In this document: in pieces, positions 18,724 to 28,063 of the stretch | How positions within the stretch are numbered: the stretch's first letter is position 1 | Layout of the letters: each line of letters starts with the position of its first letter | Assembly: GCF_012163145.1 (NCBI RefSeq) | Contig: NZ_JAAVTX010000003.1 | Location: 248,001-312,000, forward strand | DNA length: 64,000 nucleotides | Source: Falsiroseomonas frigidaquae | Lineage (GTDB): Bacteria; Pseudomonadota; Alphaproteobacteria; Acetobacterales; Acetobacteraceae | Direction: 5' to 3' | Notes under the pieces: model-generated | Database searches by the model: none | What the model was told of the DNA's origin: nothing | What the model saw: the letters and a program-made list of their open reading frames with translations, nothing else | Translations under genes and position numbers: made by a program

Positions 18724-20253
18724 ATGCGCCGTGCCCTGCACCTCGCAGCCGCCATGTTGCCCCTGCTGGTGGCGCCAGCGCTCGTCCTGCCTGCGGCGCC
18801 GGCCGTCGCGCAGACCACGCTGCGGATCGGCATCGGCGCGGACCCGGCCGTGCTCGACCCGGCGCAATCCGGCAGCTTCGTGGAGCGCGTGGTCTTCGCC
18901 GCGATGTGCGACAAGCTGATCGATGTCGGGCCGGACCTGCAGTTCCGGCCGGAACTCGCCACCGCCTGGGAATGGGCGCCCGACGGCCGCGCCCTGACCC
19001 TCACCCTGCGCGAGGGTGCGCGGTTCCAGGATGGCGCGCCGATCGATGCCGCCGCGGTGAAGGCGAATCTGGACCGCTACCGCACCGCCCGCGAAAGCCG
19101 CCGCCGCACGGAACTGCAGCAGGTGAGCGCGGTGGAGACGCCGGATGCCCGGACCGTGCGCCTGGTACTGTCCGAGCCCTTCGCGCCGCTGCTTTCCGTG
19201 CTGTCGGACCGTGCCGGCATGATGCTGTCCCCCGCCGTGCTGCCGATGGCGGAGCGGGTAGGCGAGAACCCGGTCTGCTCCGGCCCCTTCATGCTGACGC
19301 GACGCATCGCGCAAGACCGCATCGAGATGCAGAAATTCGCCGGCCACTGGAACGCCGCGAACATCCATGCGGACCGCCTGGTCTTCCAGCCGATCCCCGA
19401 CAACAATGTCCGCCTGCTGAACCTGCGCGCCGGGCAGCTCGACCTAATCGAGCGCGTGGCACCGGTGGACCTGCCCTCGGTGAAGCGCGACCAGCGGCTG
19501 CGGCTGGTGGCGGGCGATTCCATCGCCTACCAGACGCTGAGCATCAATGTCGGCAACGGCCCGCTGGCGCAGCGCCCGCTCGGCGCCGATCCGCGGGTGC
19601 GGGAGGCGTTCGAGCGCAGCATCGACCGCGGCATCATCAATCAGGTCGCGCTGGAGGGCCGCTTCGCCGCCAACAACCAGCCGGAGGCGCCGGGCACCAC
19701 CTACCATTTCGCCGACCTCGCACCGCCGCCGCGCGACCCGGCCCGCGCCCGCGCGCTGCTGCGGGAGGCGGGGCATGAACGGGTCGCCTTCACGCTAAAG
19801 GTGCCGAACCAGCCCGTGGAATCGCAGGTCGCGCAGATCATCCAGGCGATGGCGGCCGAAGGCGGCTTCGACATCAGCATCGAGACGCTGGAATCCGGCG
19901 CGATGGTCGCAGCGACACGGCGCGGCGATTATGAGGCCGCGATCGCCATCTGGTCCGGGCGGCCGGACCCGGATGGCAATATCAGTTTCTGGCTGGCCTC
20001 CAACGGCTTCCTGAACTGGGGCAAATACGCCAATTCGCGTGTCGATGCGCTGTTCACGCAGGCCCGGCAGGTGACCGACACGGCGCGCCGCCAGGCGCTG
20101 TACCGTGAAGCGGCGACGATCTGGATGGCCGATCGCCCGCATCTGATGCTGTACCACCACCGCTGGTTCTGGGCGATGCGCAGTGGCGTGGAAGGCTTCG
20201 TGCCGAGCCCGGACGGCATCATCCGCTTTGCCGGGCTGCGCGTCGGCCGCTGA
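18724..20253 (+). CDS. ABC transporter substrate-binding protein, family 5 (peptide/opine type)
   Basis: Periplasmic solute receptor. A Sec signal peptide with hydrophobic core (LAAAMLPLLVAPALVLP, then AVAQ) precedes TLRIGIGADPAVLDPAQS, the usual opening of SBP_bac_5 proteins. Further markers are GAPIDAAAVKANLDR and the CSGPFMLTRR segment. Length is about 509 residues. No permease or ATPase genes are next to it, so its transporter partner must be elsewhere. ATG 18724 is preceded by GGAAAGG at good distance; ATG 18715 is also possible. Substrate unknown. Confidence 0.9.
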   Translation: MRRALHLAAAMLPLLVAPALVLPAAPAVAQTTLRIGIGADPAVLDPAQSGSFVERVVFAAMCDKLIDVGPDLQFRPELATAWEWAPDGRALTLTLREGARFQDGAPIDAAAVKANLDRYRTARESRRRTELQQVSAVETPDARTVRLVLSEPFAPLLSVLSDRAGMMLSPAVLPMAERVGENPVCSGPFMLTRRIAQDRIEMQKFAGHWNAANIHADRLVFQPIPDNNVRLLNLRAGQLDLIERVAPVDLPSVKRDQRLRLVAGDSIAYQTLSINVGNGPLAQRPLGADPRVREAFERSIDRGIINQVALEGRFAANNQPEAPGTTYHFADLAPPPRDPARARALLREAGHERVAFTLKVPNQPVESQVAQIIQAMAAEGGFDISIETLESGAMVAATRRGDYEAAIAIWSGRPDPDGNISFWLASNGFLNWGKYANSRVDALFTQARQVTDTARRQALYREAATIWMADRPHLMLYHHRWFWAMRSGVEGFVPSPDGIIRFAGLRVGR

Positions 20254-20263
20254 AACGCCGAAA

Positions 20264-20288
20264 CCCCCACCCGCGGGGCGGGTGGGGG
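20264..20288 (+). terminator. terminator-like hairpin
   Basis: Perfect 10-bp GC stem (CCCCCACCCG with CGGGTGGGGG) and a 5-nt loop, 10 bp after the stop of the substrate-binding protein gene and between convergent genes. There is no strong T run, but in high-GC genomes such hairpins often end transcripts. Confidence 0.65.
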
Positions 20289-20436
20289 CAAGGCAGGGCT
20301 GACCGGACGGTCAGCCCCGGGATCAGGACCGGGGGTCAGAGCCGCTTCATCGCAAGCGAAGACGCGAAACGGATCTATCCTTTTGTTCTAGCGATTTTCC
20401 GGGTCGCCTTGCGAAGCCGCAAGGCTTGAAATTGCC

Positions 20437-20799
20437 CTAGCCGCGAAAGCCGGCATCCGCGCGGCGGCCTGCATCGGCGGAGGGCACCCAGATGGTGCGC
20501 TCGCTCTCACCCGAGCCGACGGTCACGGCGCGCAGGCCCTGGCGGCCCTGCTGCGCGAAGCTGCTATCCGTGTGCCGGATATGGACGCTGCCATTCGGCT
20601 CCTCAGTCACCGAGACGGCACCGCCGCCGACGATGTTCTGCGCCGGGCCGGGGCCGTACTCGACTTCGGCATTCTCACCGGAGCCGACGACGCGCGGGTA
20701 GTAGCTGTTCTCCGCGATGGTCTGCGCGAAGGCGGGGCCGGAAAGGGCCAGGGCGCCGGCGGCGAAGGCGGCGGCGGCGATGCGATTGAAGCGGGTCAT
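20437..20799 (-). CDS. secreted small protein, paralogue 1 (120 aa)
   Basis: N-terminal Sec signal (FNRIAAAAFAAGALALSG, cleavage near AFAQ). The mature part contains SYYPRVVGSGENAEVEYGPG, QNIVGGGAVSV and AVTVGSGESERTIWVPS. The adjacent gene encodes a related protein of the same length with the same three blocks. No family recognised. Small size, export and Gly/Val-rich strands suggest a periplasmic or surface role. ATG 20799 is favoured over 20808 because AAAGGA then lies at proper distance. Confidence 0.75.
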   Translation of the reverse strand: MTRFNRIAAAAFAAGALALSGPAFAQTIAENSYYPRVVGSGENAEVEYGPGPAQNIVGGGAVSVTEEPNGSVHIRHTDSSFAQQGRQGLRAVTVGSGESERTIWVPSADAGRRADAGFRG

Positions 20800-20869
20800 C
20801 TCATTCATCCTTTGATCTGTGTCGGGCCGGCGGCGCGGGGGCGCCTGCCTGGCCGGAAATGCTGCGGGT

Positions 20870-21232
20870 TCAGCCGCCGGTGACGTCGAAGCCACCGGCC
20901 AGGCCGGTTGCCGGGGCGGAGCCGGCCGGAACCCAGGCGGTTTCGACGTTCTCGCCCGAGCCGACCGTCACCGGCTGCAGGCCCGGCCGCGGCGCCTGGG
21001 CGAAGCGCGGCTCCAGGTGACGCAGCTGCACGTCATTGCCCGAAGCCTCGAATGTGGCCACGGCGCCGCCGCCGACAGTGTTCTGCGTGTCAGTTGGCGC
21101 ATAGACCACGGAAGCATTCTCACCAGTCCCGACCACGCGGGGGTAAGAAACGTCGTTCGCCAGGGCCGGCACGGCGAAGCTCAGGGCTCCGGCGGCAAGC
21201 AGCGCGGTGGCGATGCGATTGAAGGGGTTCAT
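20870..21232 (-). CDS. secreted small protein, paralogue 2 (120 aa)
   Basis: Tandem paralogue of the preceding protein, 70 bp upstream of it on the same strand. The signal peptide is FNRIATALLAAGALSFAV with cleavage near ALAN. The mature part shows VSYPRVVGTGENASVVYAP, QNTVGGGAV and PVTVGSGENVETAWVP. The good match across the pair, including TVGSGE and the Trp-Val-Pro near the end, shows constraint on the protein. AAGGAT precedes ATG 21232. The long minus frame above it is not coding. Function unknown. Confidence 0.78.
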   Translation of the reverse strand: MNPFNRIATALLAAGALSFAVPALANDVSYPRVVGTGENASVVYAPTDTQNTVGGGAVATFEASGNDVQLRHLEPRFAQAPRPGLQPVTVGSGENVETAWVPAGSAPATGLAGGFDVTGG

Positions 21233-21486
21233 CTGCGTATCCTTAACTCGTCTCTGCCGTGGTACCGACTTCGTTGGCGTCGGCCCCGGCGTTACGCAGC
21301 AGATAGTCCCCGGGTGCTTTTTTCCCCAATCGGCATGACGCATCGTCGCCATAAGGCTATATGATGACACGGCCGCGCGAGCCCGCTTGAATGCAGCCCG
21401 GTTACAACCACCTCCGCGGCAGGTTACCGCAGGTTGCTTCCCTCCCCGCCGGCCGCGCGCTACCTCTCGGGCGAGGAGAAACCGCC

Positions 21487-22752
21487 ATGACCGCCCTCGC
21501 CGACGAGGTTGCCCGCCTGCTCGACACCGCTGCCCGCGCCGCACGCGACGCCGCGCGGGTGCTCGCCACGGCGCCGCGACCGCAGCGGGATGAAGCGCTG
21601 ATGCAGGCCGCCGCCGCGCTGCGCGCACGGGCGGATGTGGTGCTGGCGGCGAATGCCGAGGACCTTGCCGCCGCGCCCGACCTGTCCGCCGCCTTCCGCG
21701 ACCGCCTGGCGCTGACGCCGGCGCGGGTGGAGGCGATGGCCTGCGCGGTGGAGGAAGTGGCCGCGCTGCCCGATCCGGTCGGCCGCGTGCTGGCAGAATG
21801 GACGCGGCCGAACGGCCTGGTGATCCGCCGCGTGGCGCAGCCGCTCGGCGTGATCGGCATGATCTATGAAAGCCGCCCGAATGTCGGCGCCGATGCCGCG
21901 TCGCTGTGCCTGAAGGCGGGCAGCGCCGTGATCCTGCGCGGCGGCAAGGAATCGCTGCGCAGCGCGGCCGCGATCCATGGCTGCATGGTGGCCGGGCTGC
22001 GCGCGGCCGGGCTGCCGGAGGCCGCGGTGCAGGTGGCACCCACCGCCGACCGCGCCTTCGTCGCCGCCATGCTGCGCGCCGCCGGGCTGATCGACCTGAT
22101 CATCCCGCGCGGCGGCAAGGGCCTGGTGCAGCGGGTGCAGGAGGAAGCGCGCGTGCCGGTGCTCGCCCATGCCGAGGGCCTCTGCCACACCTACATCCAC
22201 GCAGCCGCCGACCCGGCCATGGCGCGCAGCATCCTGGCCAATGCCAAGATGCGGCGCACCGGCGTCTGTGGCGCGACGGAGACTCTGCTGATCGATGCCG
22301 CCATCGCGCCCGGCCTGCTGCCGTTGCTGGTGGCGGATCTGCGCGCGCTCGGCTGCGATTTCCGCGCCGAGGATCGCGCACGCGCCATCCTGCCGGATCT
22401 GCCGGCCGCCACCGAGGCGGATTTCGCCACCGAATGGCTGGACTCCATCCTGTCCGTGAAGGTGGTCGACGGCGTCGATGCGGCGCTGGACCACATCGCC
22501 CGCTTCGGCAGCGAGCACACGGAGGCGATCATCACGCAGGATGATGCCGTGGCCGCGGATTTCCTGGCCCGGCTGTCCTCGGCCGTCGGCATCCACAATG
22601 CCTCGACGCAGTTCTGCGACGGCGGCGAATTCGGCTTCGGCGCGGAGATCGGGATCGCCACCGGGCGGCTGCATGCGCGGGGCCCGGTCGGGCCGGAGCA
22701 GCTTTGCACCTTCCGCTACCAGGTGATGGGGACCGGACAGACCCGGCCCTGA
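21487..22752 (+). CDS. proA: gamma-glutamyl phosphate reductase
   Basis: NADPH-dependent reduction of glutamyl phosphate to the semialdehyde, second step of proline synthesis. The ALDH-like fold shows [28 protein letters not shown], the catalytic Cys in [13 protein letters not shown], and the C-terminal [20 protein letters not shown] block. Length 421 matches the family. ATG 21487 is used; the frame is open to 21391 without support. The preceding 250 bp separate it from a divergent gene and should hold its promoter. Confidence 0.95.
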   Translation: MTALADEVARLLDTAARAARDAARVLATAPRPQRDEALMQAAAALRARADVVLAANAEDLAAAPDLSAAFRDRLALTPARVEAMACAVEEVAALPDPVGRVLAEWTRPNGLVIRRVAQPLGVIGMIYESRPNVGADAASLCLKAGSAVILRGGKESLRSAAAIHGCMVAGLRAAGLPEAAVQVAPTADRAFVAAMLRAAGLIDLIIPRGGKGLVQRVQEEARVPVLAHAEGLCHTYIHAAADPAMARSILANAKMRRTGVCGATETLLIDAAIAPGLLPLLVADLRALGCDFRAEDRARAILPDLPAATEADFATEWLDSILSVKVVDGVDAALDHIARFGSEHTEAIITQDDAVAADFLARLSSAVGIHNASTQFCDGGEFGFGAEIGIATGRLHARGPVGPEQLCTFRYQVMGTGQTRP

Positions 22753-22771
22753 GGCAAGGGATTCCAGCGCC

Positions 22772-23635
22772 ATGAACGCCAAAGCCGCCATTGCCGCCGC
22801 CGCGCTGGCCGTGCTCGCCAGCCCCGCCGCCGCCGCCTGCCCGGAGGCGCCGGAGGTGGCGCGCCTGGCCGCCGCCATACTGGAACGCCGCGCCGCGCCG
22901 CTGCCGCCGCCGGGCATGTCGCTGGCCGATGCCGTCTGCGCCCGGGACCGGCTGGTGGCGGCGCTGGCGCAGCCCTGGGGCGACCGGATCGGCTGGAAGG
23001 TGGGGCTGACCAACCCGGCGGCGCAGGCCCGCTTCGGCGTGCCGCATCCGGTGGCCGGGGCGATCTTCCACGGCACCATCCGCGCCCGCTCCGGCGCTGA
23101 GATCCCGGCCGGCTTCGGCATCATCCCCGTGGTGGAAAGCGACCTGCTGGTGCGGGTGCGGGATGAGGGGGTGAACGAGGCGGGTGACGATCCCGTCGCG
23201 CTGCTGCGCCACCTGGATGCGGTGATCCCTTTCCTGGAACTGCCGGACCTGGTGCATGGCGCCGGCACGCCCTGGTCCGGCCCGCTGCTGGTTTCGATCA
23301 ATGTCGGCGCCCGGCTGGGCGTGGTGGGGGAGGAGATTCCGGTGCAGGCCACGGCCGAATTCGCCGCCCGCCTGGCCGCGATGGAAGTGGCGCTGACCGA
23401 TGATGGGCGGGAGGTGGCGCGCGCCCCGGGCCGCGCCCTGCTCGGCCATCCGCTCGCCGCGCTGGCCTGGCTGGTGGAGGATCTGCGCGCCCAGGGGCGG
23501 CGGCTGCGCGCCGGGGAATATGTCTCGCTCGGCGGCTTCTCACCGGCGCTGCCGGTCCAGGCGGGGCATGACTACACCGCGACCTATACCGGGTTGGTCG
23601 CGGCGCCGGTTGCGGTGACCGTGCGCATCAGATGA
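22772..23635 (+). CDS. 2-keto-4-pentenoate hydratase-like protein with signal peptide
   Basis: FAH/MhpD-type fold: GDRIGWKVGLTNPAAQARFG, AGAIFHGTI, a metal-binding-like VVESDLLVRVRDEG, and SINVGARLG resemble hydratases of aromatic meta-cleavage. Unusually, the protein opens with an export signal (AKAAIAAAALAVLASPAAA, then Cys), placing it in the periplasm or as a lipoprotein, whereas these enzymes are normally cytoplasmic. It lies between proA and nadD and its stop overlaps the nadD start (ATGA). Substrate unknown. Confidence 0.8.
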   Translation: MNAKAAIAAAALAVLASPAAAACPEAPEVARLAAAILERRAAPLPPPGMSLADAVCARDRLVAALAQPWGDRIGWKVGLTNPAAQARFGVPHPVAGAIFHGTIRARSGAEIPAGFGIIPVVESDLLVRVRDEGVNEAGDDPVALLRHLDAVIPFLELPDLVHGAGTPWSGPLLVSINVGARLGVVGEEIPVQATAEFAARLAAMEVALTDDGREVARAPGRALLGHPLAALAWLVEDLRAQGRRLRAGEYVSLGGFSPALPVQAGHDYTATYTGLVAAPVAVTVRIR

Positions 23636-24234
23636 CGCTGAACCCGCGGGGTGACCGCAGGCGCCGGCGCATCGGGCTGCTCGGCGGCAGCTTCAATCCC
23701 GCACATGACGGGCATCGCCATGTGGCGGAGCAGGTACGCCGGGCCCTGCGGCTGGACGAGGTCTGGCTGATGGTCTCGCCCGGCAATCCGCTGAAGCCGC
23801 GACGCGGCATGGCACCCTTCGCCGCGCGCCTGGCTTCGGCGCGGGCCATCGCCGATGGCTGGCGGATCCGCGCGACGGGAATCGAGGCGGCGCTCGGCAC
23901 CCGCTACAGCATCCATACGCTGGCGGCGCTGCGGCAGCGCTTTCCGCGGGCGCGCTTCGTGCTGGTGATTGGCGCGGATAATCTTTGCCAGCTGCCGCGC
24001 TGGAAATCCTGGGCGGCGATCGCCGCGACGACGCCGATCGCGGTACTGCCGCGGCCGGGCTGGACGCGCCAGGCGCTGGCCGGGAAGGCGGCGCATCGGC
24101 TGGCGCGGCACCGCAGGCGGCCCGCTGCGTTGCTGTGCGGCGGGGGTTCCGTACATGCGCCCTGGTGCTTCGTGCCGGCGGCCGAGCATGCGGCCTCCGC
24201 CACGGCGATCAGGGCCGCGATGCAGGCGGCATGA
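23632..24234 (+). CDS. nadD: nicotinate-nucleotide adenylyltransferase
   Basis: Forms nicotinate adenine dinucleotide from NaMN and ATP in NAD synthesis. The nucleotidyl-transferase signature GLLGGSFNPAHDGHRHV is at the N-terminus, SPGNPLKP follows, and FVLVIGADNLCQLPRWKSW is the substrate-pocket segment. Length 200 is typical. It overlaps the preceding gene by 4 bp and precedes rsfS and rlmH, the common nadD-rsfS-rlmH order. The end of the ISSTxIR motif is altered to ASATAIR. Confidence 0.94.
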   Translation: MTLNPRGDRRRRRIGLLGGSFNPAHDGHRHVAEQVRRALRLDEVWLMVSPGNPLKPRRGMAPFAARLASARAIADGWRIRATGIEAALGTRYSIHTLAALRQRFPRARFVLVIGADNLCQLPRWKSWAAIAATTPIAVLPRPGWTRQALAGKAAHRLARHRRRPAALLCGGGSVHAPWCFVPAAEHAASATAIRAAMQAA

Positions 24235-24243
24235 CGCCGCGCG

Positions 24244-25920
24244 TTGTGCTACAGCCTGCTGCAATGCATTCGTGGAGAGGAGGCGGCCATCGCCCGCAAA
24301 CCGAAAACCCCTGAGACGCCGGACGTGGAAACTGTGACGCCGCGCCCGCGCGCTGTCGCCGCACGCACGACCACGGCCACCCGCACGGCAAAGCCGAAGG
24401 CCGCTGCGAAGCCTGCTGCGAAGCCTGCTGCGAAGCCGAAGGCTGCCGCGAAGCCCGCTGCCAAGCCAAAGGCCGCTGCGAAGCCCGCCGCAAAGCCGAA
24501 GGCCGCTGCGAAGGCCGTTGCCAAGCCGAAGGCCGCTGCGAAGCCCGCTGCAAAGCCGAAGGCCGCTGCGAAGCCCGCTGCAAAGCCGAGGGCCGCTGCG
24601 AAGCCCGCCGCAAAGCCGAAGGCCGCTGCGAAGCCCGCCGCAAAGCCCAAGGCCGCTGCGAAATCCGCCGCCAAGCCGAAGACCGCTGCGAAGGCCGTCG
24701 CCAAGCCGAAGGCTGCCGCGAAGCCCGCCGCAAAGCCGAAGGCTGCCGCGAAGGCCGTCGCCAAGCCTAAGGCTGCCGCGAAGCCCGCCGCCAAGCCTAA
24801 GGCTGCCGCGAAGCCCGCCGCAAAGCCAAAGGCTGCCGCGAAGGCCGTCGCCAAGCCTAAGGCTGCCGCGAAGCCCGTCGCCAAGCCTAAGGCTGCCGCG
24901 AAGCCCGCCGCCAAGCCTAAGGCCGCTGCGAAGCCCGCAGCAAAGCCGAAGGCCGCTGCGAAGCCCGCCGTCAAGCCGAAGGCCGCTGCGAAGTCCGCCG
25001 CGAAGCCCAAGGCTGCCGCGAAGCCCGCCGCCAAGCCGAAGGCCGCTGCGAAGTCCGCCGCGAAGCCCGCAGCAAAGCCGCGCGCCAGCCGCAAGGCCGA
25101 GCCTGTGGCGCCGGAGGCGGCACCGGTGAAGCAGCGGCGTGCGCGCAAGCCGGCCGCGGACACCGCCACGGATGCACCCGCCGAGGCACTCGCCGCGCCC
25201 ATGCCGGCCGAGGCCGCGCAGCCGGCCAAGCTCCGCGCGCCGCGCAAGGCGAAGGCCGAGCAACCCGCTGCCCCGGACACCGACTCCGGCACCGAAGCTG
25301 GCACGGAATCTGGTGCGGACAGCCTGCCTGAGGCCGAGCCGGCCCCGCCCGCCAAGCGTCGCGCCACGCGCAAGCCCAAGGCGAACGCCGTTGCGCCGGC
25401 CGAAGGCGAGGACGAGGCAGCCGCGCCGTCGGCCGAGGAAGCGGCGGCACCCGCCACCGCCCCGCGCCCGCGCCGTGCGGAACGCCAGAAGGTGGAGCCC
25501 GCGCTGCTGGACCGGCTGGTCGCCGCCGCGCAGGAAAGCCTCGACGCCGACAAGGCGGAGGACATCGTCGTGCTGGATGTCACCGGCCGCGCCGACTACG
25601 CCGACTGCCTGGTGATCGCCACCGCGCTGGCCGACCGGCAGATGCAGGCCATGGCCTCGCATCTGGAGGACGCCTTCGAGAAGGAAGGCCTCAAGCTGCG
25701 CCGCGATGCCACCCAGGCCTCCCCGGACTGGGTGCTGATCGACGCCGGCGACCTGGTGGTCCACCTGTTCAAGCCCGAAGCCCGCACCTTGTACGGGCTG
25801 GAGCGGATGTGGGGCCCCGACAGCCCCGCCGCGACGGTGGATGAGGAGGAAGACCGCACCCCGCTGCCCGATGACGGCTCCGTGCCCGAGCCTGGCATCG
25901 AGGAAGACGACGACGAGTAG
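24244..25920 (+). CDS. rsfS: ribosomal silencing factor RsfS with long histone H1-like N-terminus
   Basis: The C-terminal 110 residues are RsfS ([24 protein letters not shown] and [22 protein letters not shown]), which binds L14 and blocks subunit joining. Preceding it is about 420 residues, mostly repeated Lys-Pro/Ala-Ala-Lys units like bacterial H1-like proteins. RsfS normally has 105-200 residues; this is 558. The start is uncertain. TTG 24244 has no ribosome-binding site, while GGAGAGGAGG lies 5 bp before an ATC codon at about 24289, in frame. The repeat tail may bind rRNA or DNA. Confidence 0.85.
   Translation: MCYSLLQCIRGEEAAIARKPKTPETPDVETVTPRPRAVAARTTTATRTAKPKAAAKPAAKPAAKPKAAAKPAAKPKAAAKPAAKPKAAAKAVAKPKAAAKPAAKPKAAAKPAAKPRAAAKPAAKPKAAAKPAAKPKAAAKSAAKPKTAAKAVAKPKAAAKPAAKPKAAAKAVAKPKAAAKPAAKPKAAAKPAAKPKAAAKAVAKPKAAAKPVAKPKAAAKPAAKPKAAAKPAAKPKAAAKPAVKPKAAAKSAAKPKAAAKPAAKPKAAAKSAAKPAAKPRASRKAEPVAPEAAPVKQRRARKPAADTATDAPAEALAAPMPAEAAQPAKLRAPRKAKAEQPAAPDTDSGTEAGTESGADSLPEAEPAPPAKRRATRKPKANAVAPAEGEDEAAAPSAEEAAAPATAPRPRRAERQKVEPALLDRLVAAAQESLDADKAEDIVVLDVTGRADYADCLVIATALADRQMQAMASHLEDAFEKEGLKLRRDATQASPDWVLIDAGDLVVHLFKPEARTLYGLERMWGPDSPAATVDEEEDRTPLPDDGSVPEPGIEEDDDE
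24388..25080 (+). repeat. array of about 23 imperfect 30-bp units in rsfS
   Basis: Each unit encodes about ten residues of the form [10 protein letters not shown]. Units differ at synonymous positions (GCC/GCT, CCG/CCC/CCT) and in a few residues (AlaVal variants), so they have drifted while keeping the protein pattern. The array is prone to copy-number change. Confidence 0.9.
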
Positions 25921-26386
25921 GGGCCCACGCCTCATCGCCATCGGGCGGATGAAGCCGGGGCCGGAACGCGCGCTGTTCGAACAGCATGCGGCCCGGCTCC
26001 GGCCCGCTTTGGCGGTGACCGAATTGCCGGAGGCGCAGGGCGCCAACCCGGCGGAGATCCGCCGGCGGGAAGGCGCGGCACTGCTCGCCGCGCTGCCGGA
26101 GGCGGCCTTCGTCGTGGCCCTCGACCTCGGCGGCACGGCGCCGACGACCGAGGCGCTGGCCGCCCTCGTCACCCGATGGGACGAGGCCGCCCGCCCGGTC
26201 TGCTACCTGATCGGCGGGACGGAGGGGCTGGACCAGGCGGTGCTGGACCGCGCCGATCATCGCCTGTCCCTCGGCAAGCTGACCTGGCCGCATTTCCTGG
26301 TGCGCGGCCTGCTGGCCGAACAATTGTTCCGCGTGCAGGCGATCCGCACAAACCACCCCTACCATCGGGCGTGGCGCCCTGCTTGA
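25871..26386 (+). CDS. rlmH: 23S rRNA (pseudouridine1915-N3)-methyltransferase
   Basis: SPOUT methyltransferase acting on the assembled 70S ribosome. Markers are [13 protein letters not shown] at the start of the fold, [10 protein letters not shown], the knot loop [11 protein letters not shown], and the C-terminal [23 protein letters not shown]. No standard start lies right before the conserved RLIAIG, so ATG 25871 inside the rsfS end is used. That gives an N-terminal extension of about 15 residues and a 50-bp overlap. The true start is therefore uncertain. Confidence 0.92.
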   Translation: MTAPCPSLASRKTTTSRGPRLIAIGRMKPGPERALFEQHAARLRPALAVTELPEAQGANPAEIRRREGAALLAALPEAAFVVALDLGGTAPTTEALAALVTRWDEAARPVCYLIGGTEGLDQAVLDRADHRLSLGKLTWPHFLVRGLLAEQLFRVQAIRTNHPYHRAWRPA

Positions 26387-26417
26387 GTGCGCCGGCAATC
26401 GCCGGAGCGCCTGCGCC

Positions 26418-27089
26418 ATGACCCTGCTGATCCTCGCCGCCCTGCTCTGGGTGGGTGTCCATGTCGGCATCTCCGGCACCGCGCTGCGCGGCCGCGTGGT
26501 CGCCGCGGTGGGGGAGAGGGCCTTCATGATCGGCTTCTCCCTTACCTCTGTCGTTTCCATCATCCTGCTGGTGATGGCCTGGCGCGCGGCGGAGACGACG
26601 CCGCTGTGGTTCGCCGGCCCCGGGCTGCGCTGGGTCCTGGCCGTGCTGATGCTGCCGGCCCTGGTGCTGTTCATGGCCAGCCACAAGCGCAACCCCACCG
26701 CGGTCGGCGGCAAGGGGCTGGGGGAGGAGCCGCGCGGCATCCAGCGCATCACCCGCCACCCCATGCTGTGGTCCTTCGCGCTGTGGGCCGGCATCCACAT
26801 CCTCGGCAATGGCGACACCGCCTCCCTGGTGTTCTTCGGCGCCTTCCTGGTGACGGCGCTGGCGGGCATGCCGTCCATCGACGCCAAGCTGGCGGCGCGG
26901 CACCCGGAAAGCTGGCCGGGCTTCGCCGCGCGCACCTCCATCATCCCCTTCGCCGCCATCGCCACCGGGCGGAACCACCTGGTGCTGCGCGAAATCGGGC
27001 TGATGCCGCCGCTGGTGGGGCTGCTGCTATGGGCGGCGCTGCTGCACTTCCACCGCGCCATCTTCGGCGTGCCGGCAATTCTCATGTAA
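26418..27089 (+). CDS. NnrU family membrane protein
   Basis: The 223-residue integral membrane protein has about six hydrophobic segments. It contains the NnrU-type stretch RGIQRITRHPMLWSFALWAGIHIL and GNGDTASLVFFG. NnrU and its relatives accompany denitrification or isoprenoid/heme-related oxidation genes, but no such genes lie here, so the role is open. It follows rlmH by 31 bp and may share its transcript. Confidence 0.85.
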   Translation: MTLLILAALLWVGVHVGISGTALRGRVVAAVGERAFMIGFSLTSVVSIILLVMAWRAAETTPLWFAGPGLRWVLAVLMLPALVLFMASHKRNPTAVGGKGLGEEPRGIQRITRHPMLWSFALWAGIHILGNGDTASLVFFGAFLVTALAGMPSIDAKLAARHPESWPGFAARTSIIPFAAIATGRNHLVLREIGLMPPLVGLLLWAALLHFHRAIFGVPAILM

Positions 27090-27143
27090 CCGTTCCGAGG
27101 GCTTGAATGCGGCGCGGGGAAACGCCATTCCCTGCGCCGCCCA

Positions 27144-27167
27144 CAGGGAACCTCCAGAGGTTCCCTG
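27144..27167 (+). repeat. perfect 11-bp palindrome
   Basis: CAGGGAACCTC pairs with GAGGTTCCCTG over a 2-nt loop. A second, weaker inverted repeat (GGCGCGGGGAA with TTCCCTGCGCC) overlaps just upstream and shares sequence. It lies between two plus-strand genes and may be a terminator for the NnrU gene or an interspersed repeat. Confidence 0.65.
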
Positions 27168-27193
27168 CGCCACCGAAACGGAACCTCTGATCG

Positions 27194-28054
27194 ATGCAGG
27201 AAGTCATGACGCCGGCCGATGCCGGCGCCTCGCCACGCGCGCGTGCCGCCCGCCTTGTCCTTACGCCGCTGTTCCAGAAGGTGGTGATCGGGCTGATCAT
27301 CCTGAACGCCATCACCCTGGGCCTGGAGACCTCCGACAGCATCATGGCGCAGTGGGGCGGCCTGCTGCATGTGGTGGATACCGCGCTGCTGTGGATCTTC
27401 ACCGCGGAGATCGCCTTCCGCATCTACGCCTTCCGCGGCCGCTTCTTCCGCGATCCCTGGGGGCTGTTCGACATCATCGTCGTCGCCATCGCCTGGGCAC
27501 CCGCCACCGGCGCGCTGTCCGTATTGCGGGCCCTGCGGGTGCTGCGCGTGCTGCGGCTGATCTCCGCCGTGCCGTCGATGCGCCATGTGGTGGAGGCGAT
27601 GCTGGCGGCGCTTCCCGGCATGGGCAGCATCGTGCTGCTGATGGGGCTGATCTTCTACGTCTTCGGCGTGATGGCGACCAAGCTGTATGGCGACATCCTG
27701 CCGGAGCGCTTCGGCTCGCTCGGCCTCACGCTCTACACCCTGTTCCAGATGATGACGCTGGAGAGCTGGTCCGAGGCCAATGTCCGGCCGATCCTGGCGG
27801 TGCAGCCGCTGGCCTGGATGTTCTTCGTGCCCTTCATTCTGATCGCGACCTTCGTCGTGCTGAACCTGTTCATCGGCGTGATCGTGGACAGCATCCAGAC
27901 GCTGCGCGCCCAGCGCGAGAGCGCCGATGTCGCGGCGACCCAGGCCGCCGCAGATGCCGTGCGCAGCGAGGCGCATGCGGACAACCAGATGCTGCTGGCC
28001 GAGATCCGCGCGCTGCGGGCGGAGATGGCGGAGCTGCGCGCCCGTTCCGGCTGA
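27194..28054 (+). CDS. voltage-gated sodium channel homologue (BacNav type)
   Basis: The 286-residue single-domain channel has six membrane segments. S4 carries regularly spaced Arg (RALRVLRVLRL, residues 112-122) as voltage sensor. The pore loop reads TLESWS (188-193), matching the TLESWAS filter of NaChBac, which selects Na+. A helical, charged C-terminal tail (RSEAHADNQMLLAEIRALRAEM) resembles the coiled coil that assembles the tetramer. Family assignment is strong; a role in pH, motility or osmotic response is only inferred. Confidence 0.9.
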   Translation: MQEVMTPADAGASPRARAARLVLTPLFQKVVIGLIILNAITLGLETSDSIMAQWGGLLHVVDTALLWIFTAEIAFRIYAFRGRFFRDPWGLFDIIVVAIAWAPATGALSVLRALRVLRVLRLISAVPSMRHVVEAMLAALPGMGSIVLLMGLIFYVFGVMATKLYGDILPERFGSLGLTLYTLFQMMTLESWSEANVRPILAVQPLAWMFFVPFILIATFVVLNLFIGVIVDSIQTLRAQRESADVAATQAAADAVRSEAHADNQMLLAEIRALRAEMAELRARSG

Positions 28055-28063
28055 AGCGCGTTC

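Noticed and set aside
23584-26172. Minus-strand open frame of 862 codons with Gly/Leu/Arg repeats
   Set aside because: It is the complement of hydratase, nadD, the rsfS repeat array and rlmH; its repeats only mirror the Lys/Ala-rich coding repeats.
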